Assembly: GCA_019114945.1 (NCBI GenBank) | Contig: DXEN01000010.1 | Location: forward strand, 62,001 to 126,000 | DNA: 64,000 nucleotides | Origin: Candidatus Parabacteroides intestinigallinarum | Lineage (GTDB): Bacteria > Bacteroidota > Bacteroidia > Bacteroidales > Tannerellaceae | Reading direction: 5' to 3' | In this document: positions 17,911 through 27,396 of the stretch, one piece after another | Layout of the letters: every line of letters begins with the position of its first letter | Numbering within the stretch: the first letter of the stretch is position 1 | Position numbers and translations under genes: made by a program | Notes under the pieces: generated by a model | Seen by the model: the letters and a program-made list of their open reading frames with translations, nothing else | Databases searched by the model: none | Told to the model about the DNA's origin: nothing

Positions 17911-19359
17911 ATGCGACAAATGTCTAAACGGATACTTTACATGATCGGAATCACCCTCTTATCGGGAGGAACATACCTATCGGCGCAGACACTCAACCAA
18001 GCGAAAGAACTATACAACGAAGGGAAATACGCGGAGGCCAAGCCCGTGTTCGAGCGATTCGTGAAGCAAGCGCCCGGCAACGCCTCCTACAACCAATGGT
18101 ACGGGGTGTGCTGCTTCGAGACGGGCGATTTGGCCAAGGCGGAGAAGCACCTGAAAGTGGCCGTCCGGCGCAGGGTGCAAGAGGCGTACCGCTATTTAGG
18201 CGAGGTCTATTACCACACCTACCGCTTCGACGAGGCGGAGGAGATGTTCGACGAGTACGTCACCCTATTAGCCAAAAAGAAAAAAGAGACGGAGGCCTAC
18301 GACGCCCGCGTCGAGCTGGCGGGACAAGCCAGCCGGATGCTCGACAAGGTGGAACGCGTGCAAATCATCGATAGCGTCGTGGTGGACAAGGACGCGCTCC
18401 TCTCCGCCTACACGCTGAGCGAGGAATGCGGGAGCCTCTCGGCCTACAACGATTTCTTCCAGACAGGCGAGCCGGGATATTCCACCGTATATATGAACCA
18501 AAAGGGCGACAAGATCTATTACGCACGCCCCGCGGAAGACGGGCACGATTACCTGTTCACGCAATCCCTGCTGATGAACGATTGGGGCGACGAGATACAA
18601 TTGCCGATGAACGTGAATAGCGAGGCAGACGATGGCTATCCCTTCGTCCTTTCCGACGGCGTCACGATTTATTACGCCTCGAAAGGGCACGGCTCATTGG
18701 GCGGATACGACCTCTTCGTGACCCGCTACAACAGCGACTCGGAGACGTACCTGGCTCCCGAGCAACTGGGTATGCCCTTCAACTCGCCGTTCAACGACTA
18801 TATGATGGTAATCGACGAGACCAAACATCTGGGCTGGTTCGCCTCCGACCGTTATCAGCCGGAAGGCAAGGCCTGCGTCTACCTGTTCATCCCGAACGAG
18901 AGCCGCGAGCGGGTCGAGAGCGACGACATCGAGCTAAAACGCTCGCTCGCCGCCATCGCCTCCATCCGCGACACTTGGGCGCCCGATACCGACTATAGCC
19001 AGCTCGTCGCCTTGGCGCACGAGGAAATCCCGTTTGGGCCCGCCAAGATCCAAAAAGACTTCATTTTCCCGATTCACGACGATGTTGTCTACTACACCTT
19101 GGCGGACATCCAAAGCCCGGAGGCGAAAAGCTATTACGAGAAAGCGATCGCCATCAAACGGCAAATCCAGGAACTGGGCGAGCGATTAGACGGCCTGCGC
19201 GTTAGCTACACCCAAGGCAGCGCCGCCAAGCGGGAACAGCTGACGCCCGCCATCCTACAAGCCGAGGAACAGCTCGACGCCCTGCTGGACCAGCCCAAGG
19301 ACTGGGAGAAGAAGGCGCGCAACGCCGAGATAGCCTACTTACGGAAGAACCCTAAATAA
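17911..19359 (+). CDS. Exported TPR and PD40-repeat protein
   Basis: 482 residues. Signal peptide (LYMIGITLLSGGTYLSAQ) so it is exported, probably to the periplasm. Residues about 28-125 form TPR-like helices (AKELYNEGKYAEAKPVFERF, then AYRYLGEVYYHTYRFDEAEEMF). Residues about 190-340 contain WD40-like PD40 repeats (YPFVLSDGVTIYYASKGHGSLGGYDLF). The tail is helical. The build resembles PorE-type proteins but there is no OmpA domain. Start 17911 or the ATG three codons later. Nine bases before the nfeD-like gene. Function not known. Confidence 0.75.
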   Translation: MRQMSKRILYMIGITLLSGGTYLSAQTLNQAKELYNEGKYAEAKPVFERFVKQAPGNASYNQWYGVCCFETGDLAKAEKHLKVAVRRRVQEAYRYLGEVYYHTYRFDEAEEMFDEYVTLLAKKKKETEAYDARVELAGQASRMLDKVERVQIIDSVVVDKDALLSAYTLSEECGSLSAYNDFFQTGEPGYSTVYMNQKGDKIYYARPAEDGHDYLFTQSLLMNDWGDEIQLPMNVNSEADDGYPFVLSDGVTIYYASKGHGSLGGYDLFVTRYNSDSETYLAPEQLGMPFNSPFNDYMMVIDETKHLGWFASDRYQPEGKACVYLFIPNESRERVESDDIELKRSLAAIASIRDTWAPDTDYSQLVALAHEEIPFGPAKIQKDFIFPIHDDVVYYTLADIQSPEAKSYYEKAIAIKRQIQELGERLDGLRVSYTQGSAAKREQLTPAILQAEEQLDALLDQPKDWEKKARNAEIAYLRKNPK

Positions 19360-19368
19360 CCGCGGCCT

Positions 19369-19848
19369 ATGCTACTGGACATCGCCATCATCCTATTCCT
19401 CATGATCGCGGCCATCGCGCTGCTGCTCGCGGAGATTTTCCTCTTCCCGGGCATCACGCTGGCGGGAATCAGCGGGGCGCTCTTCGCCATCGGAGGCATC
19501 TTCCTCGCCTACGCCGAGGGAACGGCGGTAGGGCACGCCACCTTGGCGCTCTCCCTGCTCGCCTTCGGAATCGCCTTCCTTTGGCTGCTACGCTCCCGCT
19601 CCTTCAATAAGGTCGCCCTCCATACGAACATCGACTCGCGGCTGACATCGAGCCGCGAGCTGGGCATCCAGCCCGGCGACGAGGGAATCACCCTCTCCCG
19701 CCTTGCTCCCATCGGGAAAGCGCGGATCAAGGGCATCGTCGTGGAGGCGAAATCGACGAACGAGCTAATCGACGAGGAAACCCCCGTGGTGGTCGTGCGG
19801 GTAGACAGCTACAACGTGCTCGTCCGCCCCATCAATCATAAATCATAA
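19369..19848 (+). CDS. NfeD-like membrane protein
   Basis: 159 residues: three hydrophobic segments (about 4-22, 28-48 and 57-77) followed by a soluble OB-fold-like domain with [27 protein letters not shown], the NfeD C-terminal signature. NfeD proteins pair with flotillins, and floA lies 20 bases downstream, so the two are likely partners in membrane microdomain organisation. The partner role is inferred from family and context. Confidence 0.88.
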   Translation: MLLDIAIILFLMIAAIALLLAEIFLFPGITLAGISGALFAIGGIFLAYAEGTAVGHATLALSLLAFGIAFLWLLRSRSFNKVALHTNIDSRLTSSRELGIQPGDEGITLSRLAPIGKARIKGIVVEAKSTNELIDEETPVVVVRVDSYNVLVRPINHKS

Positions 19849-19867
19849 ATCTCAAATCATAAATCCT

Positions 19868-20863
19868 ATGGAAATTACATTTTTACCTCTTGTCCTGCTG
19901 GGAGCCGCGGTGCTGCTTCTGGCAATCTTTTTCTACTATGTGCCGTTCCTGCTATGGATATCGGCCAAAGTGTCCGGAGTCAACATCTCCCTCATCCAAC
20001 TGTTCCTGATGCGTATCCGGAAGGTGCCGCCCTACATCATCACCCGCGCCATGATCGAGGCGCATAAGGCGGGACTGAAGTCGCTCACCCGCGATGAATT
20101 AGAGGCCCACTACCTGGCCGGCGGACACGTCGAGAAAGTAGTGCACGCGCTCGTTTCCGCCTCGAAGGCGAACATCGACCTGCCGTTCCAGATGGCCACG
20201 GCGATCGACCTGGCCGGGCGCGACGTATTCGAGGCGGTACAAATGTCCGTCAACCCGAAAGTGATTGACACGCCTCCGGTGACCGCCGTGGCGAAGGACG
20301 GTATCCAGCTCATCACGAAGGCCCGCGTGACGGTGCGCGCCAACATCAAGCGCTTGGTGGGCGGTGCCGGCGAAGAGACAATCCTGGCCCGTGTAGGCGA
20401 GGGCATCGTGTCGTCCATCGGCTCGTCGGACAGCCACAAGACCGTGCTGGAGAACCCGGATTCCATCTCCAAATTAGTGCTTCACAAAGGGCTGGACGCG
20501 GGCACGGCCTTCGAGATTCTCTCCATCGATATCGCGGACATCGATATAGGCAAGAACATCGGCGCCTACTTGCAAATGGATCAAGCGCAAGCCGATAAGA
20601 ATATCGCCCAGGCAAAAGCCGAGGAGCGCCGCGCCATGGCCGTCGCCCTCGAGCAGGAAATGAAAGCCAAGGCGCAAGAGGCCCGCGCCAAGGTAATCGA
20701 GGCCGAGGCCGAGGTGCCCAAGGCTATGGCGGACGCGTTCCGCAGCGGCAATTTAGGCGTGATGGATTATTATAAGATGAAGAACATAGAGGCGGACACG
20801 TCGATGCGCGAGGCAATCGCCAAGCCCGTCGCCGCGACACCCAAACCCCAAAACAACGCGTAA
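19868..20863 (+). CDS. floA: Flotillin-like protein FloA
   Basis: 331 residues. An N-terminal membrane hairpin ([22 protein letters not shown]) is followed by a SPFH/band-7-like domain ([35 protein letters not shown]), then a long Ala/Glu/Lys-rich coiled coil ([28 protein letters not shown]) that drives oligomerisation. FloA organises functional membrane microdomains. Next to nfeD, the usual partner. An AT-rich AAATCATAAAT-type repeat fills the short gap upstream. Confidence 0.92.
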   Translation: MEITFLPLVLLGAAVLLLAIFFYYVPFLLWISAKVSGVNISLIQLFLMRIRKVPPYIITRAMIEAHKAGLKSLTRDELEAHYLAGGHVEKVVHALVSASKANIDLPFQMATAIDLAGRDVFEAVQMSVNPKVIDTPPVTAVAKDGIQLITKARVTVRANIKRLVGGAGEETILARVGEGIVSSIGSSDSHKTVLENPDSISKLVLHKGLDAGTAFEILSIDIADIDIGKNIGAYLQMDQAQADKNIAQAKAEERRAMAVALEQEMKAKAQEARAKVIEAEAEVPKAMADAFRSGNLGVMDYYKMKNIEADTSMREAIAKPVAATPKPQNNA

Positions 20864-20866
20864 GCT

Positions 20867-21736
20867 ATGAAAACGATACCGGAATCCGAGCTTATCATCA
20901 ACGCGGACGGCGGCGTGTTCCACCTGCACCTACGGCCGGAGCAGTTGGCGGATCGCATGGTGCTGGTGGGCGACCCCGCGCGGGTCGACACCGTGGCCGC
21001 CCATTTTGACACGCGGGAATGCGACGTGTCGAACCGCGAGTTCCACGCCATCACCGGCACCTACCGGGGAAAGCGCATCACCGCCCTGTCGCACGGTATC
21101 GGCGCGGATAATATCGACATCGTACTCAACGAGCTGGACGCCCTCGCCAACATCGATTTCCGAACTCGCGAGATGAAGCCGAAGCCGCGGCGGCTCACGC
21201 TCGTCCGCATCGGCACCTGTGGCGGCCTGCAACCCTTCACTCCCATCGGCACCTACGTGGCGGCCGAGCGCTCCATCGGCTTCGATGGCGTGCTCTACTT
21301 CTACGCCCATAGCGAACGGGTAAGAGATTTGAAACTGGAAGAGGCATTGCTACGCCAACTCGACTGGCGGATCGAGGGAGTCCGTCCCTATGCCGTCGCC
21401 GCCGATGCGTCACTTATCGAGCAGATATGCGGAGACGACATCCTTCGCGGCGTGACCATCGCGGCGAACGGCTTCTACGGCCCACAAGGACGCGAGTTGC
21501 GCCTGCCGCTGGCGGACCCGGAACTGAATCGGAAAATCGAGGCGTTCGAACACGCTGGGCGGCGCATCACCAACTTCGAGATGGAAAGCTCCGCATTGGC
21601 AGGGCTGGCGGCATTGATGGGGCATCGGGCAATGACGGTATGTTGCGTCATCGCCGGGCGAGTGGACCAACGGATGAACACCGCCTACAAAGGCTCGATG
21701 GAGGGCCTTATACAAACCGTTCTCGACAGAATCTGA
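20867..21736 (+). CDS. Nucleoside phosphorylase of the PNP/UDP family
   Basis: Cleaves a nucleoside with phosphate to base and ribose 1-phosphate. LVGDPARVD near residue 25, LSHGIGADNIDIVLNEL, the RIGTCGGLQ phosphate-site motif, and NFEMESSALAGLAALMGH, whose Glu binds the ribose, place it close to uridine phosphorylase. 289 residues. The exact base specificity is not readable. Three bases after floA, so cotranscribed; convergent with the HATPase-GNAT gene. Confidence 0.85.
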   Translation: MKTIPESELIINADGGVFHLHLRPEQLADRMVLVGDPARVDTVAAHFDTRECDVSNREFHAITGTYRGKRITALSHGIGADNIDIVLNELDALANIDFRTREMKPKPRRLTLVRIGTCGGLQPFTPIGTYVAAERSIGFDGVLYFYAHSERVRDLKLEEALLRQLDWRIEGVRPYAVAADASLIEQICGDDILRGVTIAANGFYGPQGRELRLPLADPELNRKIEAFEHAGRRITNFEMESSALAGLAALMGHRAMTVCCVIAGRVDQRMNTAYKGSMEGLIQTVLDRI

Positions 21737-21754
21737 GAAAAAATATCACGAAAA

Positions 21755-21836
21755 TTTCCTTCGAGGGAAAATAAAATTCCCCTCGAAAGAAATTTCATTT
21801 TCTCCCGAAAGAAAATTATGTTTCCTTCGGGGAAAA
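21755..21836. repeat. Four 22 bp units of pyrimidine8-purine8 hairpin type
   Basis: Each unit is eight pyrimidines followed by eight purines around a central CG, then six mostly A/T bases. The CG centres fall at 21762, 21784, 21806 and 21828, an exact 22 bp period. Examples are TTTCCTTCGAGGGAAA and TTTCTCCCGAAAGAAA. A second array of the same family lies at 36244-36325. It sits between convergent genes. Confidence 0.85.
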
Positions 21837-21847
21837 ACGAGCCCGAT

Positions 21848-23293
21848 TCATTCCCCCGCCTTCTCGGCCAACGCTTTCACGTAGTCGCGCAAGGCGATCG
21901 CATCGGCGCTGAAAAGCTGGATACGATCGAAATCGAAAGGCTGGTAGAGAAGATTCGTATAGCGCAACTCCCAGCCGCCAGCGGGCGTGGGCTTGATTCC
22001 GCAGAAGAAGTAGCCTTCCGCCATCAAAAGCGCATCGATATCAGAAGGCAAGGGGCGATCCGTAGGCAAGGCCAAATTGGCCGTCACCACGCCATTCTTA
22101 CGGACAAAGATTGTCTCGCGACGCACCGCCCGCCGGAAATCCGCCCCGAAACGCTCCACACGGAACGCCACGAATTGCCGACCGGGACTTACCTCGCGGC
22201 GAACGATCGTCTCCTCCACTTCCGGAGCGGATGCCGTCGTATCACGAAGCTCTACTGCCAGCTTGGCTTTCGCGAAAAAGGCTTGCACGAGCGGCAAATG
22301 CTCGGTAGGAACATAGACTGGCGGGTACTGGGGTGCCTTACCCATCGAAAGCACCGAGTAAATCAAGCTTTCCCGTGTGTTGGCATCGCCCTCGATACCG
22401 ACGAACGAAGCATGGTTGTAAACCGAAGGCTCCAAGTAGCAGGTTGCGAACGAGGCGACAAATGCTTGACTCCGCTTATGCGAGGTGACGCACTTCGCAT
22501 AGCCCAGCAAGTCAGGATAAGCGGCACGAACAGCCTTAGCGGTCTGGAGCACCAACGAGAGGAAAACACGCGACTTACGATAGCCCGGGTCGACCATCGC
22601 CAGCCCCGCCTCACCCAGCCGTTCCGACTCCAGCAAGACTCCTTGATGGCCTACGACACGCTCGCTCGGCGTAACAGCCACGATGGAAAGGATTTTCCGC
22701 TCGGCCAGCATACGGGCGAAAGTCTCCTCGTCGTAGAACGCCTCCTTGGCGAACGAGTAACGGTACGTATTATATATCAAGCTGATGATTCCGGGCACAT
22801 CGGCCGGTTGGGCCTCTCGGATCGTCACCGGTTCCTGCTCCTCGGCGAAAGCATCGGGAGCGACTCGATTCACCTCCGCCAAGCGCCGATAGTTCTTTAC
22901 CCGAAATCGGATAAGCAGTTCCCAACCCTCCTTGCCGAGGTTTCGATAACCGAAATCGTAACTAAAGCAACGAATCATACGGAGCGAGAGCCCGTCGGCG
23001 GTCCGTTCCATATCGTCGGGCGAGAAGGTCGGAATCTCGCGGATGTTCATCGGCCGCCCATGGTTGGTGAAGAGGAAAAGCAGCCCTTCCTCCTCCTCCA
23101 CGCAACGCAGGTGAAACATCGTGTCGAGCCCCGTCTTGGGGATACCGTTCATGATGAAGATAAAAGTCTCCTCGCCTACCAGGCGAAGCTGGGTCGCCTC
23201 CTCGCGCCCAGCGCCGTGGCTCCGCCCCATCTCCTCGACGAACGAGGCCACAACGTTGATATACTCTTGATAATAAGGCAATATCAGTTCCAT
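21848..23293 (-). CDS. HATPase-like / GNAT acetyltransferase fusion protein
   Basis: 481 residues. The first 140 resemble an anti-sigma-factor-type histidine-kinase ATPase: LVGEETFIFIMN as a degenerate N-box, FTNHGRPMNI as a G1-like box and DGLSLRMIRCFSYDFGY as a glycine-poor G2. From about 148 comes a GNAT acetyltransferase domain (VTIREAQPADVPGIISLIYNTY, then VVGHQGVLLESERLGEAGLAMVDPGYRKSRV). The C-terminal 150 residues are unassigned. Last gene of an operon that also encodes a STAS protein, the normal partner of such ATPases, so a partner-switch role is plausible. Substrate of the acetyltransferase unknown. Confidence 0.7.
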   Translation of the reverse strand: MELILPYYQEYINVVASFVEEMGRSHGAGREEATQLRLVGEETFIFIMNGIPKTGLDTMFHLRCVEEEEGLLFLFTNHGRPMNIREIPTFSPDDMERTADGLSLRMIRCFSYDFGYRNLGKEGWELLIRFRVKNYRRLAEVNRVAPDAFAEEQEPVTIREAQPADVPGIISLIYNTYRYSFAKEAFYDEETFARMLAERKILSIVAVTPSERVVGHQGVLLESERLGEAGLAMVDPGYRKSRVFLSLVLQTAKAVRAAYPDLLGYAKCVTSHKRSQAFVASFATCYLEPSVYNHASFVGIEGDANTRESLIYSVLSMGKAPQYPPVYVPTEHLPLVQAFFAKAKLAVELRDTTASAPEVEETIVRREVSPGRQFVAFRVERFGADFRRAVRRETIFVRKNGVVTANLALPTDRPLPSDIDALLMAEGYFFCGIKPTPAGGWELRYTNLLYQPFDFDRIQLFSADAIALRDYVKALAEKAGE

Positions 23294-23305
23294 AACACGA
23301 GCTAT

Positions 23306-25009
23306 TTATTCCGGTTTAGCGAAACGCTTATCAATCAGTGCGTAAAAGAAATTCTTCTTCAGAAGGTTATCGATTACCCGCACAGGTTTCAACTGCACGG
23401 CCGAGACGCCTTTCATGATCATCATATCCCGATACAGAAGCGTGGTCTCCTCTTGCAGGAAATAAAGGCGACTCTTTCCTACGATACCTTTACTGAGCTT
23501 GTCGCCCATCGAGGGATTGGCTTTCGAGAGGCACTCGTCCAGCACGTCGCGAGCATGGGCGTAATCGAAATCGTCCGGAAGATGGTGGGCCGGCTCGATC
23601 AAGAAATCATAACGCACAGGCTCAGCGTCGGTATTGGGATACATACAATAATCAAGCATCTCGAAGCCACACCGCTCAGCGGTCTGCTTCGCCACCTCAC
23701 GTAAAGCATACTCGGTCGTCTTCTCGCCCACAAGGTTAACCGTCTGGTCGGCCCGGAACAGGAACTCGATGGTAGGCGTCTCGTTGTGCCGCCCGACAAC
23801 ATGCACTACGTCGCGCATCTTATACCGATAGAATCCGGACGTATTGGTGACGACCACCTCGTAGTTTTTTCCCACCTCCAGCTTATCCAGCGTCACGAGA
23901 TCAGCATAATCCGACGACTCCACGGGCAGGAACTCATAGAAAACACTGTTTGGCAAGAGGACGGACTCGCCAGAATCCAGCCGCACGGGTGCGGAAAAGA
24001 CACCCTCCGAGGCGATCACGCCATACATCGCGAAGTGGACACCCGGCCCGAAATATCCTTTCAACTTCTCCGTATAAGCGCTGAACCCCGCGGTACCGAT
24101 CCCAAGCAAGTAGCGGAATCGAGGCCACAGGCGAGGCACCAAAGGCTTGTCGGAAGGATTCCGGAAGACGCTCCGAATCTCGTCTGCCCTCTTGGGGTCG
24201 GGATGAAGCCGGGTCAAGAGATGATGCCGCAACTCATCAGGCATCTGCACGGACTCATCGATAGTCCCCCGCTCGATATCGTCCGCAAGCGATTCCCAAT
24301 TCTTCTCGATATAGCGGATTACCTCCAAGAAATAACTATAAAAGCCGCTCAAGCCGGACGAAAGGTTACGCTCCTTCAAGGCATAGAAAGCATGCAGATG
24401 CCTGGAGTTCATATTCCCTTTCGGAGTCATCACCTCGAAAGGCGGGGTAAAGAGGCGCGAGATGAAGAACTGGTTGTTCACACTCTCCTTGGCACTATAA
24501 GCCCCGCAAGTAGCGCCGTTCGGCAACGTGGTAAGGATGCTCTCCACGAGCGTAAGCGAAGGATCGAGTCCGAGCAAGCCCCGCTCCTCCAGCAAAGCGT
24601 ACATATAAGACTTCACGTAGTCCGAGGTCAGTCCTGCGGCCCTATCGGAGAAGGGAATACGCTTAGGATTGCCCATCGTGCCGGATGATTTCGAGTAATG
24701 ATTCACCGGATAGGCCGTCAAGAGGTTCTTCTCCCCTTTCTCCACCATCCGGTAAATCGCCTCGGCATAATCGTCGTACGAGCTGACGGGAACCCGCCGC
24801 CGGTATTCCTCGATCGAATGAATCGAGGCGAAATCATATTTCCGCCCGAATTCCGTGTCCTTATTATCGCGCAACAAGCCCATCAGGAAATCCTCTTGCG
24901 CCTTCATCGGGGCGAGGGTCATCCGCTCCAAGCGCGCCCTCACCTTTCGTCCATCGCCCGCTACTTTCCTATTTACCAAGGCGATGATCATCTTATTCAG
25001 CAACCCCAT
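23306..25009 (-). CDS. GH3-family acyl-acid amido synthetase-like protein (copy B)
   Basis: 567 residues, related to plant GH3 enzymes that adenylate a carboxylic acid and join it to an amino acid. The adenylate-binding SSGTMGNPKRIPFSD motif (about residue 105 on), FYEFLPVESSDYADLVTLDKLEVGKNYEVVVT, YRYKMRDVVHVVG and FLFRADQTVNLVGEKTTE are typical of the family. I start at MGLLNK (25009) since the longer frame to 25045 overlaps the preceding gene. A second GH3 gene lies two genes upstream; the two differ widely, so they likely act on different substrates. Bacterial substrates of this family are unknown to me. Confidence 0.85.
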   Translation of the reverse strand: MGLLNKMIIALVNRKVAGDGRKVRARLERMTLAPMKAQEDFLMGLLRDNKDTEFGRKYDFASIHSIEEYRRRVPVSSYDDYAEAIYRMVEKGEKNLLTAYPVNHYSKSSGTMGNPKRIPFSDRAAGLTSDYVKSYMYALLEERGLLGLDPSLTLVESILTTLPNGATCGAYSAKESVNNQFFISRLFTPPFEVMTPKGNMNSRHLHAFYALKERNLSSGLSGFYSYFLEVIRYIEKNWESLADDIERGTIDESVQMPDELRHHLLTRLHPDPKRADEIRSVFRNPSDKPLVPRLWPRFRYLLGIGTAGFSAYTEKLKGYFGPGVHFAMYGVIASEGVFSAPVRLDSGESVLLPNSVFYEFLPVESSDYADLVTLDKLEVGKNYEVVVTNTSGFYRYKMRDVVHVVGRHNETPTIEFLFRADQTVNLVGEKTTEYALREVAKQTAERCGFEMLDYCMYPNTDAEPVRYDFLIEPAHHLPDDFDYAHARDVLDECLSKANPSMGDKLSKGIVGKSRLYFLQEETTLLYRDMMIMKGVSAVQLKPVRVIDNLLKKNFFYALIDKRFAKPE

Positions 25010-25022
25010 ATCTCTATCTGTT

Positions 25023-26153
25023 CTATTTCTTAATATTCTTTCCAATCAAGAAGTTGAAGACACTCTTGATATTCGCCATCGTCACGTCGTGCGGTGTCTT
25101 GTACTCGTTATAAGCCTGTGCCTTGTAGGAGATGATATCCTGGAACAGGCGTTCTTGCGATGCCTTGCTCATCTCTATACCCCTCAAACGGCTCACGGTC
25201 TTGAAGATCTGGTTCTCCCCGGCCAACGCTTCGGTATAATCCCGCAAGAAATAAGTCCGGAAATTCCGGAATCCCTCATCCGCATGCGTAATTAAGGGCT
25301 TCAACCCATATTCCTTAAGCCGGACACCCTGTTCGTCTTTCTCGAAGACAACGTGGGCGAATCCTCCCAACGCGGTTCCCGCCTTCACTTGGCAAGAGAT
25401 GAAATTCCCCAGCGAATAATACACCAGCATAGGTTTCCCGTCCGCCCGCGTCACGGTCTCCATTGGCTGTACCACATGCGGATGCGTACCAATCACCAAG
25501 TCCACACCGCATTGAGCGAAGAACGCGGCCCATTCTCGCTGGCTCCGTATCGGCTCATACAAGTACTCACACCCCCAATGCGGACAAACCACCACGATAT
25601 CGGCCAAAGCCCTCGCCTCCGCGATCCGCTCCTGAATCCTCCGCTTCTCGCTTTTCCGCAAACGGGCGATCCGGAAACGGTCTTTTGGAGGGACAAAGTG
25701 GCCGTTCAGTTTTTCCGTATAATTCAAGATCGCCACCTTGAATCCGTTTCGCTCAATGATATAAACCTTATTCGATTCTTCCCTTGAGCCAGAAATTCCC
25801 ACGACGCCGATCTCCGGATAATGTGTTTTCCAATAATCCCATGTCACCTCCAAGCCTCTTCTCTTCTTGTCGAAAGCATGGTTGGACGCATGTGTCACGA
25901 CATTGAACCCTGCCTTAACCAACGAGTCCGCCACGAAAACAGGAGTAGCGAAGATTGGAAACGAGCTGTATTCGGAAGCTTTATCCGTAAAGACCGTCTC
26001 TTGATTCACGATACGGATATCCGCCGCTTGGATCGCATCCCGTACGGGATCATACAAGGGATTAAAATCATAATCCCCTTCCGAATCCCTTACGGACTTG
26101 AATATTTCTTTATGAATCAGGTTATCCCCGACCGCTATTAATTCCAGTTCCAT
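25023..26153 (-). CDS. CapA-family protein (poly-gamma-glutamate capsule type)
   Basis: 376 residues of the CapA/PgsA metallophosphatase-like fold: LIAVGDNLIHKEIF at the N-terminus, IRIVNQETVF, VVTHASNHAFD and VVCPHWGCEY with GTHPHVVQPME. Members are linked to polyglutamate capsule synthesis or to ligation-like chemistry. No signal peptide is seen here, so it looks cytoplasmic, unlike classical CapA. It lies four bases after the transporter gene and 13 bases before GH3 copy B, which suggests work on the same acyl-amino-acid product. Confidence 0.85.
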   Translation of the reverse strand: MELELIAVGDNLIHKEIFKSVRDSEGDYDFNPLYDPVRDAIQAADIRIVNQETVFTDKASEYSSFPIFATPVFVADSLVKAGFNVVTHASNHAFDKKRRGLEVTWDYWKTHYPEIGVVGISGSREESNKVYIIERNGFKVAILNYTEKLNGHFVPPKDRFRIARLRKSEKRRIQERIAEARALADIVVVCPHWGCEYLYEPIRSQREWAAFFAQCGVDLVIGTHPHVVQPMETVTRADGKPMLVYYSLGNFISCQVKAGTALGGFAHVVFEKDEQGVRLKEYGLKPLITHADEGFRNFRTYFLRDYTEALAGENQIFKTVSRLRGIEMSKASQERLFQDIISYKAQAYNEYKTPHDVTMANIKSVFNFLIGKNIKK

Positions 26154-26157
26154 CTTC

Positions 26158-27396
26158 TTATTCCAATATATCCCGATTCTTCGGATAAGCCCTCAAAAAC
26201 AAGAATGTCCCCACTATGGTCATTCCCAAGCATATAAGAGCCATGATCTGATAAATAAAAACCGACGAAAAATCCCAACCAAAAAGCAATTGTACAGATA
26301 AAACCCCAAGCCAAGAAAAACCTTGATTCATGAAGTTATAAAAGCCCGACACAGTCCCTTTCGTGCGCTCACCTCCCAACAACATGCAATTACGCAAGCT
26401 CAAGATATTTAACCCGCTAAACCCGATCGCCTGGATAAAGGTAAAGACAACCACCTCCACCAGTTCGTGCGTCCCGACACAAAAATAATAAATGAGAACG
26501 CCCACCGACGAAAGCAAGACAACTACTTGATTGAACAAGAACGTAAACCGGACCGTATATCGCTTCTGCAAATACAGCGTTGGAAAACGCCCCAGCAACA
26601 ATCCTCCAATAAAAATGGCATTAACAAGGCTCAACACCGTCGCACTAAGCTCAAATTCTCGAATAAACAAGAACGAGGAAAGCGCAGCGAACGCGCTTTG
26701 CGCCCAGAAAAGCCATTGCACGGAAAAAGAAAACGACTCCAAAGGCGAATGGAAAAACGTGTCTTTATAATTACGAAGCGCTTCTCCAAACGAAAGGCTT
26801 TTCCGATCTTCATCCTTCCGTTCCGGTTCACGTAACCTTATCTTATAGGTCAACACGAAAACCGGTATACTTAAAAATACGATCAAGATAAAATCATAAC
26901 GCCAAGACAACCAATCGGAAAGAATACCACCCACAACCGGGGCGAGAATCGGCGAGAGCGCCACGACTATCGAAAACCACGCCAAACGGCCCAACATGTT
27001 CTTCTTATCCGAGCTGCCTCCAATCCAGACCTGAGAAGTAAGCAAAGCCAGCCCCGCGGAAAACGCCTGGATCGAACGTCCGACATTTAGCACATGGACA
27101 TTCTGGGCGAACGCACACAGCAAGCATCCCGCGACGCATCCCAGCAAACTATATCGCAAAAGCTTATGTTTTGAGAACCGATCGCACACAGGCCCGAAAA
27201 ACATAAAGCTCACGGTTAAGAACAAATAATACAGACTCAAGTTCGTGGTCGCTTCCGCTTGGTCTATCTTCAAGTCGTCGGCCATATAAGAGATGGAAGG
27301 CAAGAATATGCTACCCGCCGAGCGGATAATCAGGGTGACGGCCAATACCAATAGCCAACTATGCCATAGATTCTTATTCTTCATCTCGCGATCCAT
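26158..27396 (-). CDS. MFS transporter, Bcr/CflA-like
   Basis: 412 residues with about twelve hydrophobic segments. FFGPVCDRFSKHKLLRYSLLGCVAGC between helices two and three corresponds to the MFS motif A region, and VVGGILSDWLSWRYDFILIVFLSI resembles the drug-efflux signature of the Bcr/CflA group. Probably exports a small molecule; by context perhaps the product of the two GH3 enzymes. The start lies inside the end of GH3 copy A (16 base overlap), so translation is coupled. Confidence 0.85.
   Translation of the reverse strand: MDREMKNKNLWHSWLLVLAVTLIIRSAGSIFLPSISYMADDLKIDQAEATTNLSLYYLFLTVSFMFFGPVCDRFSKHKLLRYSLLGCVAGCLLCAFAQNVHVLNVGRSIQAFSAGLALLTSQVWIGGSSDKKNMLGRLAWFSIVVALSPILAPVVGGILSDWLSWRYDFILIVFLSIPVFVLTYKIRLREPERKDEDRKSLSFGEALRNYKDTFFHSPLESFSFSVQWLFWAQSAFAALSSFLFIREFELSATVLSLVNAIFIGGLLLGRFPTLYLQKRYTVRFTFLFNQVVVLLSSVGVLIYYFCVGTHELVEVVVFTFIQAIGFSGLNILSLRNCMLLGGERTKGTVSGFYNFMNQGFSWLGVLSVQLLFGWDFSSVFIYQIMALICLGMTIVGTFLFLRAYPKNRDILE

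Noticed and set aside
21818..23704. 628-codon open frame on the plus strand
   Set aside because: It runs antisense across two minus-strand genes that carry GNAT and GH3 family motifs, ignores their boundary, and shows no family features itself.
25010..25045. Upstream start for GH3 copy B
   Set aside because: It would overlap the CapA-like gene and adds charged residues unlike the family; MGLLNK at 25009 leaves a clean 13-base gap.
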